DNA of 64,000 bases from CAVZCC01 sp963773765 (GTDB taxonomy: Bacteria; Actinomycetota; Acidimicrobiia; Acidimicrobiales; Microtrichaceae). A program made the position numbers and the translations under genes. The notes beneath the pieces were generated by a model. The model searched no databases. It was not told where the DNA came from and saw only the letters and a list, made by a program, of their open reading frames with translations. How positions within the stretch are numbered: position 1 is the stretch's first letter; each line of letters starts with the position of its first letter. Below are positions 9,778 to 19,322 of the stretch, one piece after another. Where the stretch lies: positions 1,488,001-1,552,000 of the forward strand of contig CAVZCC010000001.1 in NCBI GenBank assembly GCA_963773765.1, written 5' to 3'.

Positions 9778-9785
9778 CTCGCTCC

Positions 9786-10481
9786 GTGGGAGCGCCGGAC
9801 CGGGACATCGCCGTCGAGGGCGGGGACCGTGCCGACCGCGCCACCGGTCGCGCACCCGGCCGGATCGCCCACCACGCCCGACGGATCGTGCTCGACCAAC
9901 CCGAGACCCTGGGTGACGGCGACTGCGAGGCGGTGCGGCCCGGGCGCCTGGGTCAACCCGTCAACACGGCCACCTCGCTCGCCTACGTCGCGGCCGGTGG
10001 CTGGCTCCTGCGCCGCGTCCCCGCGCTGCCGGCCGAGGCCCGGGCCGGTGCCATCGCCTACGCCACCCTCGCCGCCCTCAACGGCGCCGGGAGCGTCGCC
10101 TACCACGGCCCCCAGTTCCCCGGCGCGCAGTTCCTGCACGACGCCCCGGTCGCCGGACTGGTCGCCGTCGGAGCGGCCGTCCCCCTGTGGCGGGCGGTCC
10201 GCCATCGCCAGGCGCTGCCCGGGTGGAGCGGTCGCCGGGGCGCGGCCCTGGCCGCGACCGTGGCGCTCGCCGGTGCGAGCTACGCGGCGGGGCGCACCAC
10301 CAGCCCGCTGTGCCGGCCGCGGTCGCTGTGGCAGTTCCACGGGCTCTGGCACGTGGCCACGGCCGGGGTGGTGGCGCTCCACGGCGCTGCGGTCTGGGCG
10401 CCGGCGCCGGCAGGGACGCCGGACCCCACCGCCCGGTCGCACGGCGGCACCGCAGGGGGAGCACCCCGTGGGGAGGGCTGA
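9786..10481 (+). CDS. CREST-superfamily (ceramidase-like) membrane protein
   Basis: A 231-residue polytopic membrane protein. After a polar leader of about 50 residues it has roughly six hydrophobic segments. Three conserved spots fit the CREST superfamily of membrane hydrolases (alkaline ceramidase, PAQR, Per1): S-V-A-Y-H-G (serine and histidine), F-L-H-D-A-P (aspartate) and F-H-G-L-W-H-V-A (the H-x-x-x-H pair). In that superfamily these residues bind metal and hydrolyse amide or ester bonds in lipids. The family assignment rests on motif order only. It overlaps the following acyltransferase gene by 14 bases, which supports a lipid-related role. Confidence 0.55.
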   Translation: MGAPDRDIAVEGGDRADRATGRAPGRIAHHARRIVLDQPETLGDGDCEAVRPGRLGQPVNTATSLAYVAAGGWLLRRVPALPAEARAGAIAYATLAALNGAGSVAYHGPQFPGAQFLHDAPVAGLVAVGAAVPLWRAVRHRQALPGWSGRRGAALAATVALAGASYAAGRTTSPLCRPRSLWQFHGLWHVATAGVVALHGAAVWAPAPAGTPDPTARSHGGTAGGAPRGEG

Positions 10482-11802
10482 GCCCGGGCCCGGCGCCTGG
10501 GGACACCACCGGGTCCTGCGCCGGGTGGTCGACGCCGTCGCCTGGGTGACGTGGCGCGAGATCACCATCGACGACCTCGGCGCCACTGCGGAGGGCCCGG
10601 TCCTGCTGGTGGCCAACCACTTCGGTGGTGCCTCCGACGCCGTCGTCCTGATGTCGGTCCTGCCCCGCCGGCCCCGGATCCTGGCCGACGACGCGATCTG
10701 GAAGGTCGTGGTGGCCAAGCAGGCCATGCAGTGGATCGGCGCCATCCCCGTCCACCGCGGCCACAGCGGCACGACGGACAACTCCGACATGTTCTCCGCG
10801 GCCCACGACGCGCTGGCCGACGGCGAGCTGGTCCTCATCTTCCCGGAGGGCATCACCCGCGAGGAGCCCAGCATCGGCCGGGTCCGCAGCGGTGCGGCCC
10901 GCATCGCCATCGGGGCCAGGGCCGCCGGGGTCCGGGGCATCCGGATCGTTCCCGTGGGCCTGCACTACGAGGACAAGGCCGCCTTCCGCAGCGTCGTCTA
11001 CGTCCGCGAGGGGACGCCCATCGACCTGGACCGGGAGGTCGCGGCGGCCCCGGTCGACGAGGCCGACGAGCGGGAGGAGGTCGACCGCCTCACCGACCTG
11101 ATCGCCGAGCGACTGCGCGACACCGCCCCCGACTACGACGACTGGCGGGAGGCCCGGGCGCTGCAGATGGCGGCCGAGGCCTTCCTGCGCACACTGGAGC
11201 CCGACGGTCCCGTCCCGGTCGGGCTGCGGGACCGGATGGGCGCGTGGCTGGCCGGGCGGCCCGACGCCGAGAAGGTGGTCACGGTGGCCGACGCCTACCG
11301 GACCGCACTGGGCCAGGTCGGCGCCACCGACGCCTGGGCGTCCCACGGCGCCGGACGGCTCAACCGTCGCCGCCTCCTCACCGTGGCCATCTGGCTGCTG
11401 ATGCTGCCGTACGCGCTGATCGGCCTGGTCGTGTGGACCGTGCCGTCGGCGCTCACCTGGCTGACCTCCAGGATCCGCCTGGCCCCCGCCGTCATGGCCA
11501 GCGTCATGCCCTTCGCCGCGCTCGTGTGGTTCGGCCTGGCCACCGGCGCCTGGCTCTGGGCGGGCTGGGACCGGGGGGAGTGGAGCGGCCTGGTCACCGC
11601 CGCCGTCGTGCTGCCGGTGTCGTTCGCCGCGCTCGGACTGGTGGTCGAGCGGGGGCTGCTGTGGCTGCGGTGGGTCCGCAACCGGATCACGACGCTGGGG
11701 GGCAGGGGCCGACGCCTGCACGAGCTGCGGGCCGACGTCGTGGCCGCCGTGGCCGACGACGTGGTGGGCGCCTTCCCGGCGGCCGGCGGCGGCCGGTCAT
11801 GA
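10468..11802 (+). CDS. 1-acylglycerol-3-phosphate acyltransferase-like (PlsC family) membrane protein
   Basis: A 444-residue protein with an N-terminal PlsC-type glycerolipid acyltransferase domain (about residues 15-220) and two to four C-terminal membrane helices (about 310-400). Motif I is N-H-F-G-G-A-S-D (the H-x4-D catalytic pair), motif III is F-P-E-G-I-T-R-E, and I-V-P-V-G matches motif IV. It is longer than classical PlsC (about 240) and resembles fused DHAP/glycerol-3-phosphate acyltransferase-like proteins. The GTG at 10468 has AGGGGGAG upstream. It overlaps the CREST gene before it and shares ATGA with the gene after it, so the three form one transcription unit. Confidence 0.85.
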   Translation: MGRAEPGPGAWGHHRVLRRVVDAVAWVTWREITIDDLGATAEGPVLLVANHFGGASDAVVLMSVLPRRPRILADDAIWKVVVAKQAMQWIGAIPVHRGHSGTTDNSDMFSAAHDALADGELVLIFPEGITREEPSIGRVRSGAARIAIGARAAGVRGIRIVPVGLHYEDKAAFRSVVYVREGTPIDLDREVAAAPVDEADEREEVDRLTDLIAERLRDTAPDYDDWREARALQMAAEAFLRTLEPDGPVPVGLRDRMGAWLAGRPDAEKVVTVADAYRTALGQVGATDAWASHGAGRLNRRRLLTVAIWLLMLPYALIGLVVWTVPSALTWLTSRIRLAPAVMASVMPFAALVWFGLATGAWLWAGWDRGEWSGLVTAAVVLPVSFAALGLVVERGLLWLRWVRNRITTLGGRGRRLHELRADVVAAVADDVVGAFPAAGGGRS

Positions 11803-12140
11803 GTGAACGTCTCGGGCCTGCGCTGTCGCTGCTCCTGTCGTTGCCGATCCTGGCCGCGTGGGCCTTCTCGCTCTACGACATCGTCCGCCGCGGCGACATC
11901 CCGGTGATCCGCAAGGTGGTGTACGCGGCGCTGGTCGTGGTGGTGGTGCCGCTGTCGCTGCTCTACCTCCTCTCCCGACCCACCTCGATCGTGCGGCACC
12001 GCGAGCGGGACCGGGCCGACTGGCGCGAGGACCTGGTCGACGTGCTCGACGCCCGACCCGGTGACCCGCCGGTGGTGAGCCGCGGCCAGGAGGAGCAGAT
12101 GGTCGAGGCGGTGCGACCCCTGGGGACGGGCGGCACCTGA
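11799..12140 (+). CDS. Small membrane protein (two helices), unknown function
   Basis: A 113-residue protein with two hydrophobic helices at about residues 7-27 and 40-60, followed by an Arg-rich then acidic cytoplasmic tail. The layout resembles small PLDc_N-type membrane anchors, but no motif confirms this. Its ATG overlaps the acyltransferase stop (ATGA), so it is probably made together with that enzyme. It converges on the sulfatase gene, 40 bases away. Confidence 0.7.
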   Translation: MSERLGPALSLLLSLPILAAWAFSLYDIVRRGDIPVIRKVVYAALVVVVVPLSLLYLLSRPTSIVRHRERDRADWREDLVDVLDARPGDPPVVSRGQEEQMVEAVRPLGTGGT

Positions 12141-12180
12141 CTCCGTCGGGTCCCGCCGGGGCGTCCGCTCCGGCCCGGCC

Positions 12181-14461
12181 TCACTGGGCCCGGATGGACA
12201 GGTCCCGCTCGGCCGGCCCGTCGACGAACTCCGGGCCGTCCACCGTCACCACCACCCGGCGCAGCTCACCGGTGAAGGGGAACGGTGTGCGGTAGCGCGG
12301 GGTGACCGGCAGGCCGAACTGGAACCCGCAGCACAGGCCCTCCCCGGTGATCGACCAGCGGGTGGCGGTGAACGCCGGGATCTCCACCGAGCCGACGTCG
12401 GTGCCGTCGACGACCAGGGTGCCCACGCCCCGGTGCTCGCCGGTGCGGTCGAACCGGAAGCCCAGCTGGTGCTCGCCCCCGGTGACCTCCACCGTCGAGG
12501 TGACCTCGTCCATGCGCTGCACCACGTGGTTGTGCACGTAGTGCAGCCGCCCGCCGGCCAGGAACAGCGAGTAGCCGCCGTAGCCGGACCCCTGGGCCAG
12601 GAGCACGCCCTCCGCCCCGCCGGCGGGGACGACGACCTCCGCGGTGATGGTGTGGGACCGGTTGCGCACGTTGACCGCCACCGCCTCGCTCACCGGGCCG
12701 GTGCCGGGGCGGTACACGTAGCGTGTGCGGCGGCGGTGGCGGTCGGCGGCCTCACCGAACACCAGGTCGAACGGCGCGTTGTCCAGCGGCAGCACCTGGT
12801 ACCGCTCGGCCTCGGACCACCAGAGCTCCACCATGGCCTGCAGCCGGTCCGGCTCGGCCGCCGCGAGGTCGTCGCACTCCGACGGGTCGACGTCCACGTG
12901 GTACAGCTCCCAGCGCATCGTCGTCGAAGGACGGCCCGGGGTCGAAGATGGGATGGTTGGCGACGGCCTTCCAGCCCTGGTGGTAGATCGCCCGGCACCC
13001 GAACATCTCGAAGTACTGCGTGTGGCGAGCGGAGGGGGCGTCCGGGTCCTGCGAGGGTGGCCAGGAAGCTGACGCCCTCCACCGGTGACTGCTCGACCCC
13101 CCGCAGCACCGCCGGGGGTCCCAGCCCGACGGCCTCCAGCACGGTGGGGACCAGGTCGATGGCGTGCACGTACTGGCGGCGGGTGGACCCGCCGTCCGCG
13201 ATGCGGGCGGGCCAGCTCACGATCAGCGGATCGCACACCCCGCCCTCGTGCGTCTCCCGCTTCCAGCGCTTGAACGGCGTGTTCCCCGCCACCGTCCATC
13301 CCCACGGGTAGTTGTTGTGGACCCATGGCCCGCCCAGGTCGTCGATGCGCGACACCGCCTCCTCCGGCTCGGTCCCGACGACGTTCCAGGGCCGCACGTC
13401 GTTGATGGAGCCGGTCGGGCCGCCCTCGGAGCTGGCGCCGTTGTCCGACAGCACCAGGACCACGGTGTCGTCGCGCTCGCCCAGTTCGTCCAGGTGGGCC
13501 AGCAGGCGCCCGATCTGGTGGTCGGTGTGGGACAGGTAGGCCGCGAAGCACTCCATGAAGCGGGCGGACAGCCGTCGCTCGTCCGGACCGAGCGACTCCC
13601 AGGCCGGGACGTGGTCGGGGCGGGGCGACAGCTCGGTGCCGGCCGGGAGGATCCCCTCCGCCACCTGGCGGGCGTGGGTGCGTTCCCGCCACTCGTCCCA
13701 GCCGCCGTCGAAGCGGCCCCGGTAGCGCTCGATCCACTCCCGGGGCGCCTGGTGGGGTGAGTGGCAGGCGCCGGTGGCCAGGTACAGCAGGAACGGCTTG
13801 GCCGGCGCCGCGTTCCGCAGGTCGGAGAGGAAGCCGATGGCGTGCTCGACCAGGTCCTCGGTGAGGTGGTAGCCGTCGGCCGGCACCTGGCCCGGCGCGG
13901 TCACGAAGTGGTTGTCGCTCACCAGGCTGGGCGCGAACTGGTTGGTCTCGCCGTCCATGAACCCGTAGAAGCGCTCGAAGCCCGCGGCCGAGCGGCCACC
14001 GCACCCGCGGTGGCGGCGAGGTGCGTCTCGTCGTCGGGCGTGAGGTGCCACTTGCCCACCGCGTAGGCGGCGTAGCCGTGCTCGGCCAGCATCTCGGACA
14101 GGAACCCGTTGGCGGCCGGGATGCGGGTGTCGTAGCCGGGGAACCCCGTGGCCAGGTCGATGATCCGGCCCATGCCGTTCGAGTGGTGGTTGCGGCCCGT
14201 GAGCACACAGGCACGGGTGGGCGAGCACAGGGCGGTGGTGTGGAAGTTGGTGTAGCGGAGCCCGGCCGCGGCCAGCCCGTCGAGCACCGGGGTGTCCAGG
14301 TCCGAGCCGAAGCAGCCGAGCTGGGCGAAGCCGACGTCGTCCAGCACCACGACCACCACGTTGGGTGCGCCGTCCGGCGGTGCCGGATCCTCCGGCCACG
14401 CGGGCTCGGACTCCGAGCGGTAGCGGCCGATGGTGCCCCGGAAGTCGCGTCGGTCCCCCAT
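12181..14461 (-). CDS. Arylsulfatase (sulfatase family), interrupted by four single-base insertions
   Basis: About 760 codons encoding a type I sulfatase, which uses a formylglycine made from cysteine to hydrolyse sulfate esters. The activation motif C-S-P-T-R is at about residues 78-82, after the metal-binding V-L-D-D-V-G segment; G-K-W-H-L, S-D-N-G-A-S and H-E-G-G follow in the usual order. A C-terminal jelly-roll-like region (last 170 residues) matches the long AtsA-type enzymes. The frame changes near 14009, 13990, 13052 and 12925. Each change is repaired by removing one base: G after ACC, a third G in GGG, A after CTCGC, and G after GAC. The gene may therefore be intact in the organism. 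The N-terminal ATG at 14461 lacks a strong ribosome binding site. Confidence 0.85.
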
Positions 14462-14532
14462 GGGCCGTCATTGTTGCCGGGGCCACGGCTCGACGTCGGC
14501 CCGTTCGGCCTGCCACCATCTCCCCCACGCAT

Positions 14533-14547
14533 CTGACGACCCGTCAG
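14533..14547. promoter_or_regulatory. Perfect inverted repeat CTGACG-ACC-CGTCAG upstream of thiolase
   Basis: Six-base perfect arms separated by three bases, 25 bases before the thiolase start codon. The size and symmetry fit a TetR- or GntR-type operator, but no specific regulator is recognised. Confidence 0.45.
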
Positions 14548-14571
14548 GTCGAGTCCTCCCGGGAGACCACC

Positions 14572-15732
14572 ATGCCCACCGACGTCGTCATCGTCAGCGC
14601 CGCACGCACCCCGATCGCCACCGCCTACAAGGGCTCCCTTGCCGGCGTGGACGCCTTCACCCTGGCCCAGGTCGCCATGGGTGCCGCGGTGGAGCGCTCC
14701 GGACTCCCGGTGGAGCTCATCGAGGACATCGGTTGGGGCGAGTCCATGCAGGGCGGCGGCAACATCGGCCGCTACGCCGCCAACCAGCTGGGCCTGGTCA
14801 ACGTCCCCGGCGTGGCCACCCAGCGCTGGTGTGCCTCGGGCATGGCCGGCACCCAGTGGATCGCGGCCAACATCGCCGCGGGCATGATCGACGCCGGCAT
14901 CGGCGGGGGCGTGGAGTCCATGTCCACCGCGCCGGGCACGTCCAAGCCCGGCCCGGACGGCCAGCCCGGCTTCTGGCTCTCGCCCGCCAACCTGGAGACC
15001 GAGGACGCCCCGCCGTTCAACACCGCCAAGGGCGTGGGCGACAACGCGGCCCGCATGGCCGGCATCACCCGGGAGCAGGCCGACGCCTGGGCCTACCGCT
15101 CCCACATGAACGCCATCCGGGCCATCGACGAGGGGCGGTTCAAGAACGAGATCGTGCCCGTCCCCCTGGCCGACGGCTCCGAGTTCAGCGTGGACGAGCA
15201 CCCCCGCCGCACCTCCACCCTGGAGAAGCTCGCCACCCTGCCGCTGCTCAACCCCATGGACGAGGGTGCCACCACCACCGCCGGCAACGCCTCCGGCCTG
15301 AACGACGCCGCCGCCGGCCTGGTGCTGGTGTCCCGCGAGGTCGCCGAGGCCCACGGGTTGACCCCGCTGGGCGTCATCCGGGCCTGGGCCTCCACGTCGC
15401 ACACCCCCGCCGAGACGGGGCTGAGCCCCACGACGGCGATCCCCAAGGCACTGGCCAAGGCCGGGCTGTCCCTGGGGGACATCTCGAGCTTCGAGATCAA
15501 CGAGGCCTTCGCCTCGGTGCCCGCGGCCGCGGTCAAGATCCTGGGACTGGACCCCGAGCTGGTGAACGTGAACGGGTCCGGCTGCTCGCTGGGCCATCCC
15601 ATCGGCTGCACCGGTGCCCGCATGATCGTCACCATGGTGAACGAGCTGGAGCGCACCGACTCCCGCTACGGCGTCGTGGCCATGTGCGCGGCGGGCGGCA
15701 TGGGCTCCGCCACGGTCATCGAACGGGTCTGA
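14572..15732 (+). CDS. Acetyl-CoA acetyltransferase (thiolase)
   Basis: A 386-residue thiolase that condenses or cleaves acyl-CoA and acetyl-CoA in fatty-acid or steroid side-chain degradation. The nucleophile cysteine is in R-W-C-A-S-G-M at about residue 86. N-E-A-F-A, G-C-S-L-G-H-P-I-G-C-T-G-A-R (catalytic histidine) and C-A-A-G-G-M-G (second cysteine) are all present, so it should be active. The ATG at 14572 follows GGGAG at a good distance. A perfect inverted repeat lies just upstream. It shares its direction with the LLM and amidohydrolase genes, separated from them by a KstR-type box. Confidence 0.93.
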   Translation: MPTDVVIVSAARTPIATAYKGSLAGVDAFTLAQVAMGAAVERSGLPVELIEDIGWGESMQGGGNIGRYAANQLGLVNVPGVATQRWCASGMAGTQWIAANIAAGMIDAGIGGGVESMSTAPGTSKPGPDGQPGFWLSPANLETEDAPPFNTAKGVGDNAARMAGITREQADAWAYRSHMNAIRAIDEGRFKNEIVPVPLADGSEFSVDEHPRRTSTLEKLATLPLLNPMDEGATTTAGNASGLNDAAAGLVLVSREVAEAHGLTPLGVIRAWASTSHTPAETGLSPTTAIPKALAKAGLSLGDISSFEINEAFASVPAAAVKILGLDPELVNVNGSGCSLGHPIGCTGARMIVTMVNELERTDSRYGVVAMCAAGGMGSATVIERV

Positions 15733-15815
15733 TCGAACGGGTCCGGGCGGTCCCTCTCCTGACCGGCCGAATCCGCGACGGCCACTGGCATTCCGACCGG
15801 CCCCCGGTCTAGAAT

Positions 15816-15829
15816 TAGAACACGTTCTA
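15816..15829. promoter_or_regulatory. KstR-type operator (TAGAACACGTTCTA)
   Basis: A 14-base inverted repeat, TAGAAC-AC-GTTCTA, exactly fits the TnnAACnnGTTnnA consensus bound by KstR, the TetR-type repressor of cholesterol catabolism in mycobacteria and rhodococci. It lies about 50 bases ahead of the LLM start. The regulator itself is not in the window. Confidence 0.65.
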
Positions 15830-15878
15830 GTTCCGGGGGGTTCTGGTTGCCCTCCGGCATGACCCGGAGGTTTCAGGC

Positions 15879-17092
15879 GTGGAATTCGGCATCTTCTCCA
15901 ACGGCTACCTGCCTGGCCCCGCGGCCCACGACACCGATGCCGAGCACCTGGGGCTCACCCAGGAGATCGAGCTCGCCATCCACGCCGACAAGTTCAACTG
16001 GAAGTACGCCTGGTTCGGTGAGCACCACGCGTTGACGGAGTACTCCCACATGTCGGCCCCCGAGGTCGTCATGGGCTACGTCGCCCGTGCCACCGAGCGC
16101 ATCCACCTGGGCTCGGCGATCATGAACCTGTCGCCGCGGATCAACCATCCGGTGCGCAACGCCGAGCGCGTGGCCATGCTCGACCACATCACCAACCAGC
16201 GCTACGAGTGGGGCACCGGCCGCGGCGCCGGCTGCCACGAGATCGCCAGCTTCAACATCCTGGACAAGGACTCCACCAAGGCCGAGTGGGAGGAGGTGGC
16301 CCCGGAGATCCCCCGCATGTGGGAGCAGGAGGACTACGAGTACCACGGCGACCTCCTTCGAGGTGCCCGTACCCCCACAACATCCTCCCCAAGCCCTACG
16401 GCAAGGGGCACCCGCCCATCTGGATGGCCTGCGGCAACCCGCCCAGCTTCGCCCGGGCCGGCGAGCTCGGCGTGGGCGCCATCGCCTTCAACTTCGAGCC
16501 CATCTTCGACATGAAGGGCCGGCTGGACGCCTACAAGGAGGCGGCCGCCAACTGCACCGAGCCCATCGGGCAGTTCCAGAACAACAACATCATGATGACC
16601 AACGCCGTCATCTGCCTGAACGACCGCAAGCGGGCCCGCGAGATCGCCCTGAGCCGGGGCCGGGGCTACCTCAACACCATGGTCGCCCTCTACCACGACA
16701 CCATGCCCAAGCGGGAGGGTGCGCCGGTGTGGCCCACGCCCCCCTTCGCCATCCCGGACGAGGCGGTGCTGGACCAGCTCATCGCGGCCGGCTACCTGCT
16801 GTGCGGCACCCCGGAGGAGGTCCTGGACCAGGTGGGCAACTACCAGTCGGTGGGCGTCGACCAGCTGGTGTTCGGCTTCCCGCCCGAGGGCGTGACCCAC
16901 GAGGAGAACCTGGAGATGATCGAGCTGTTCGGCAAGGTCGTCATCCCGGAGTTCGACAAGGACCCGGTGCACTCCACCACCCGGATCCGCGAGACGGCCC
17001 GGCCCAAGTACGCCCGGTTCAACCAGCCGTTCTCCGAGGTCGTGCTGAACGCCGAGCCCGTCATCCCCACCTCCGCCCTCATCCAGTACTGA
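15879..17092 (+). CDS. LLM-class flavin-dependent oxidoreductase, interrupted by two single-base insertions
   Basis: A bacterial-luciferase-like (LLM) monooxygenase or dehydrogenase of about 404 codons; the family uses FMN or F420 with a TIM barrel. The N-terminal M-E-F-G-I-F, W-F-G-E-H-H-A-L-T and G-T-G-R-G-A segments are typical. Reading starts in one frame and resumes two frames later: an extra G at about 16350 and an extra C at 16365-16367. Removing both restores a continuous Y-H-G-T-S-F-E-V-P-Y-P-H-N. The C-terminal half, including the P-K-P-Y-G and C-G-T-P-E-E-V motifs, is intact. The GTG start has CGGAGG eight bases upstream, and a KstR-type box precedes it. It is followed 13 bases later by an amidohydrolase, a probable pathway partner. 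Confidence 0.85.
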
Positions 17093-17105
17093 GCGGGGGC
17101 CTGCC

Positions 17106-18314
17106 ATGACGGCCACCAGCACCCTCACCGACCGGTACACGATCGTCTCGTCCGACTGCCACGCGGGCGGCAACCACGCCCAGTACCGCGAGTACCTCGA
17201 TCCCGCCTACGTCGAGCGGTTCGACGCCTGGCGGGGCCGGTACAAGAACCCGTTCCGGGACCTCCAGGACGACGGCCGCTCCCGCAACTGGGACGACGAC
17301 CGCCGCATCTCGGAGATGGACGCCGACGGCGTGGTGGCGGAGGTCGTGTTCCCCAACACGGTGCCGCCCTTCTTCCCCACCGGTGTGGTCATCGCCCAGG
17401 CGCCCACCACCGCGGAGGACTACGAGCTGCGCCTGGCCGGCATCCGGGCCCACAACCGGTGGCTGGCCGACTTCTGCGCCGCCCACCCCACCCGTCGGGC
17501 CGGCCTGGGCCAGATCCTGCTCAACGACGTGGACGACACGCTGGACGACATCCGCTGGATCAAGGCCCACGGCCTGGCCGGCGTGCTGCTGCCCGGTGTC
17601 GCCCCCAACACCGGCATCGAGCCGCTGTACTCACCCGTGTACGACCGGGTGTGGGCGCTGTGCGTGGAGCTGGGCCTGCCGGTGACCCACCACGGCGGCG
17701 GCTCCGGCATGCCCGACTTCGGCGCCTACCCGAGCTCCACCACCATGTACATGATGGAGGCCGGGTTCTTCGCCAACCGGGCGCTGTGGCACCTCATCAT
17801 GTCCGGCGTGTTCGAACGCTTCCCGGAGATGGTGTTCGTCATGACCGAGCAGGGCGCGGGGTGGATCCCGGGCGTGCTCGAGCAGATGGACGACATGAAC
17901 GCCGCCATGGCCGCCAACAAGTTCGGCGAGCTGGGGCCGTCCGCCATCGTGCTGCCCAGGGCCCCGAGCGAGTACTTCGCGCAGAACTGCTGGGTCGGCA
18001 CCAGCTTCCCGCCCCCGGGCGAGACCAAGGTGTTCCGGGACCTGGGCATCGAGAAGTTCATGTGGGGCAGCGACTACCCGCACCGCGAGGGCACCTACCC
18101 CTACACCCGGGAGTCGCTGCGCCGGACGTTCGCGGGCTGGGACCCGGCGGACCTGCGCATGCTGTTCTCGGAGACGGCCGCCCGGGTCTACGGCTTCGAC
18201 CTGGCTCCGCTGGACGCCATCGCCGCCCAGGTCGGGCCCACGGTGGCGGAGGTCGCGGCACCGCTGGAGGCCGTGCCCGCGGACGCCACCAGCCCCGCCT
18301 TCTACAAGAAGTAG
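17106..18314 (+). CDS. Amidohydrolase family (amidohydrolase_2) protein
   Basis: A 402-residue TIM-barrel hydrolase or decarboxylase of the amidohydrolase_2 family (ACMSD and gamma-resorcylate decarboxylase relatives). The N-terminal metal motif here is S-D-C-H-A-G. Barrel histidines appear in V-T-H-H-G-G-G-S-G and the C-terminal metal aspartate in G-S-D-Y-P-H-R-E-G. Proteins of this type act on ring-cleavage products or carboxylic acids, and their substrates are often unknown. GGGGG lies before the ATG. It sits just behind the LLM gene, so both are probably under the same KstR-type control. Confidence 0.85.
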   Translation: MTATSTLTDRYTIVSSDCHAGGNHAQYREYLDPAYVERFDAWRGRYKNPFRDLQDDGRSRNWDDDRRISEMDADGVVAEVVFPNTVPPFFPTGVVIAQAPTTAEDYELRLAGIRAHNRWLADFCAAHPTRRAGLGQILLNDVDDTLDDIRWIKAHGLAGVLLPGVAPNTGIEPLYSPVYDRVWALCVELGLPVTHHGGGSGMPDFGAYPSSTTMYMMEAGFFANRALWHLIMSGVFERFPEMVFVMTEQGAGWIPGVLEQMDDMNAAMAANKFGELGPSAIVLPRAPSEYFAQNCWVGTSFPPPGETKVFRDLGIEKFMWGSDYPHREGTYPYTRESLRRTFAGWDPADLRMLFSETAARVYGFDLAPLDAIAAQVGPTVAEVAAPLEAVPADATSPAFYKK

Positions 18315-18317
18315 CGG

Positions 18318-19322
18318 TCAGGCCCCCAGCGCACGGATGCGGGGATCGGCCACGGCCTGGAGGATGTCCACCGCCGTGTTCACGATCACGAACACCGCGC
18401 CCAGCACCAGGGTGACACCGGCGATGGCCGGGAAGTCCAGGCGCGGGATGCTCTGCACCGTGTAGAGCCCGATGCCGGGCCAGGCGAAGATCGACTCCAC
18501 CACCACCACACCCGCGAACATCAGCCCGACCTGCAGGCCGGTCATGGACAGCGCCGGCCCGATCGAGTTCCGGATGGTGTGGCGGGTGAGGACGGTGCGC
18601 TCGCGCAGTCCCTTGGCCCGGGCCGTGCGCACGTAGTCGGTCTGCAGGCTCGTCACGATGCTGCCCCGCAGGACCCGTCCGATGGCCACGGCCGGGCCGA
18701 TGGCCACGCAGAGGCCGGGGAGCACCAGGTGGCGGAGCGTGTCGCCGAACGCCGCCGGGTTCCCGGCCAGCACCGTGTCGACCAGGAGGAACCCCGTGGG
18801 CCCGTCCACCGTGTACTCCTTGGAGAGCCGACCCGACGACGGCAACCACCCCAGGCGCCGGTAGAAGAACAACAGGCCCAGCAGCGCCACCAGGAACGTG
18901 GGCAGCGCCGCACCGCTGACCATCACCAGGCGCAACGCTCCCGACCCCCGCCACCGTCCGGCCGACGCGATGCCCAGGAACCCGCCAAGCACCATGGCGA
19001 CGGCCAGGGAGAACAACGCGAGCTCCAGCGTCGCCGGCACGTACTCGCCCAGGTCCTGGGACACGGGACGACGGGTCCGCAGCGAGTCCTGGAGGTCGCC
19101 GGTCACCAGGCCGCCCACGTAGCTGACGTACTGGACCAGGAGCGGCCGGTCGTAGCCCAGGCGGGCCCGCTCCTTCTCGACCGCCGCCTTGGGGGCGTTG
19201 GCCCCCAGCTTGGCCCGCACCGGGTCGGCCGGGGTGTAGCGCTGGAGGCACAGCACGATGAACGCCAGCACCAGCATGACGACCACCATGGAGGCCAGGC
19301 GGCCCAGCACGAACTTGGTCAT
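18318..19322 (-). CDS. ABC transporter permease, DppB type
   Basis: A 334-residue inner-membrane permease of the dipeptide/oligopeptide/nickel importer family. It has an N-terminal helix, a soluble loop with D-P-V-R-A-K-L-G (the usual D-P segment), then about five more helices and the coupling-loop sequence R-T-A-R-A-K-G-L-R-E that contacts the ATPase. It is the last gene of the minus-strand operon and overlaps dppC by four bases (ATGA). It converges on the amidohydrolase gene with a three-base gap. Confidence 0.93.
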   Translation of the reverse strand: MTKFVLGRLASMVVVMLVLAFIVLCLQRYTPADPVRAKLGANAPKAAVEKERARLGYDRPLLVQYVSYVGGLVTGDLQDSLRTRRPVSQDLGEYVPATLELALFSLAVAMVLGGFLGIASAGRWRGSGALRLVMVSGAALPTFLVALLGLLFFYRRLGWLPSSGRLSKEYTVDGPTGFLLVDTVLAGNPAAFGDTLRHLVLPGLCVAIGPAVAIGRVLRGSIVTSLQTDYVRTARAKGLRERTVLTRHTIRNSIGPALSMTGLQVGLMFAGVVVVESIFAWPGIGLYTVQSIPRLDFPAIAGVTLVLGAVFVIVNTAVDILQAVADPRIRALGA

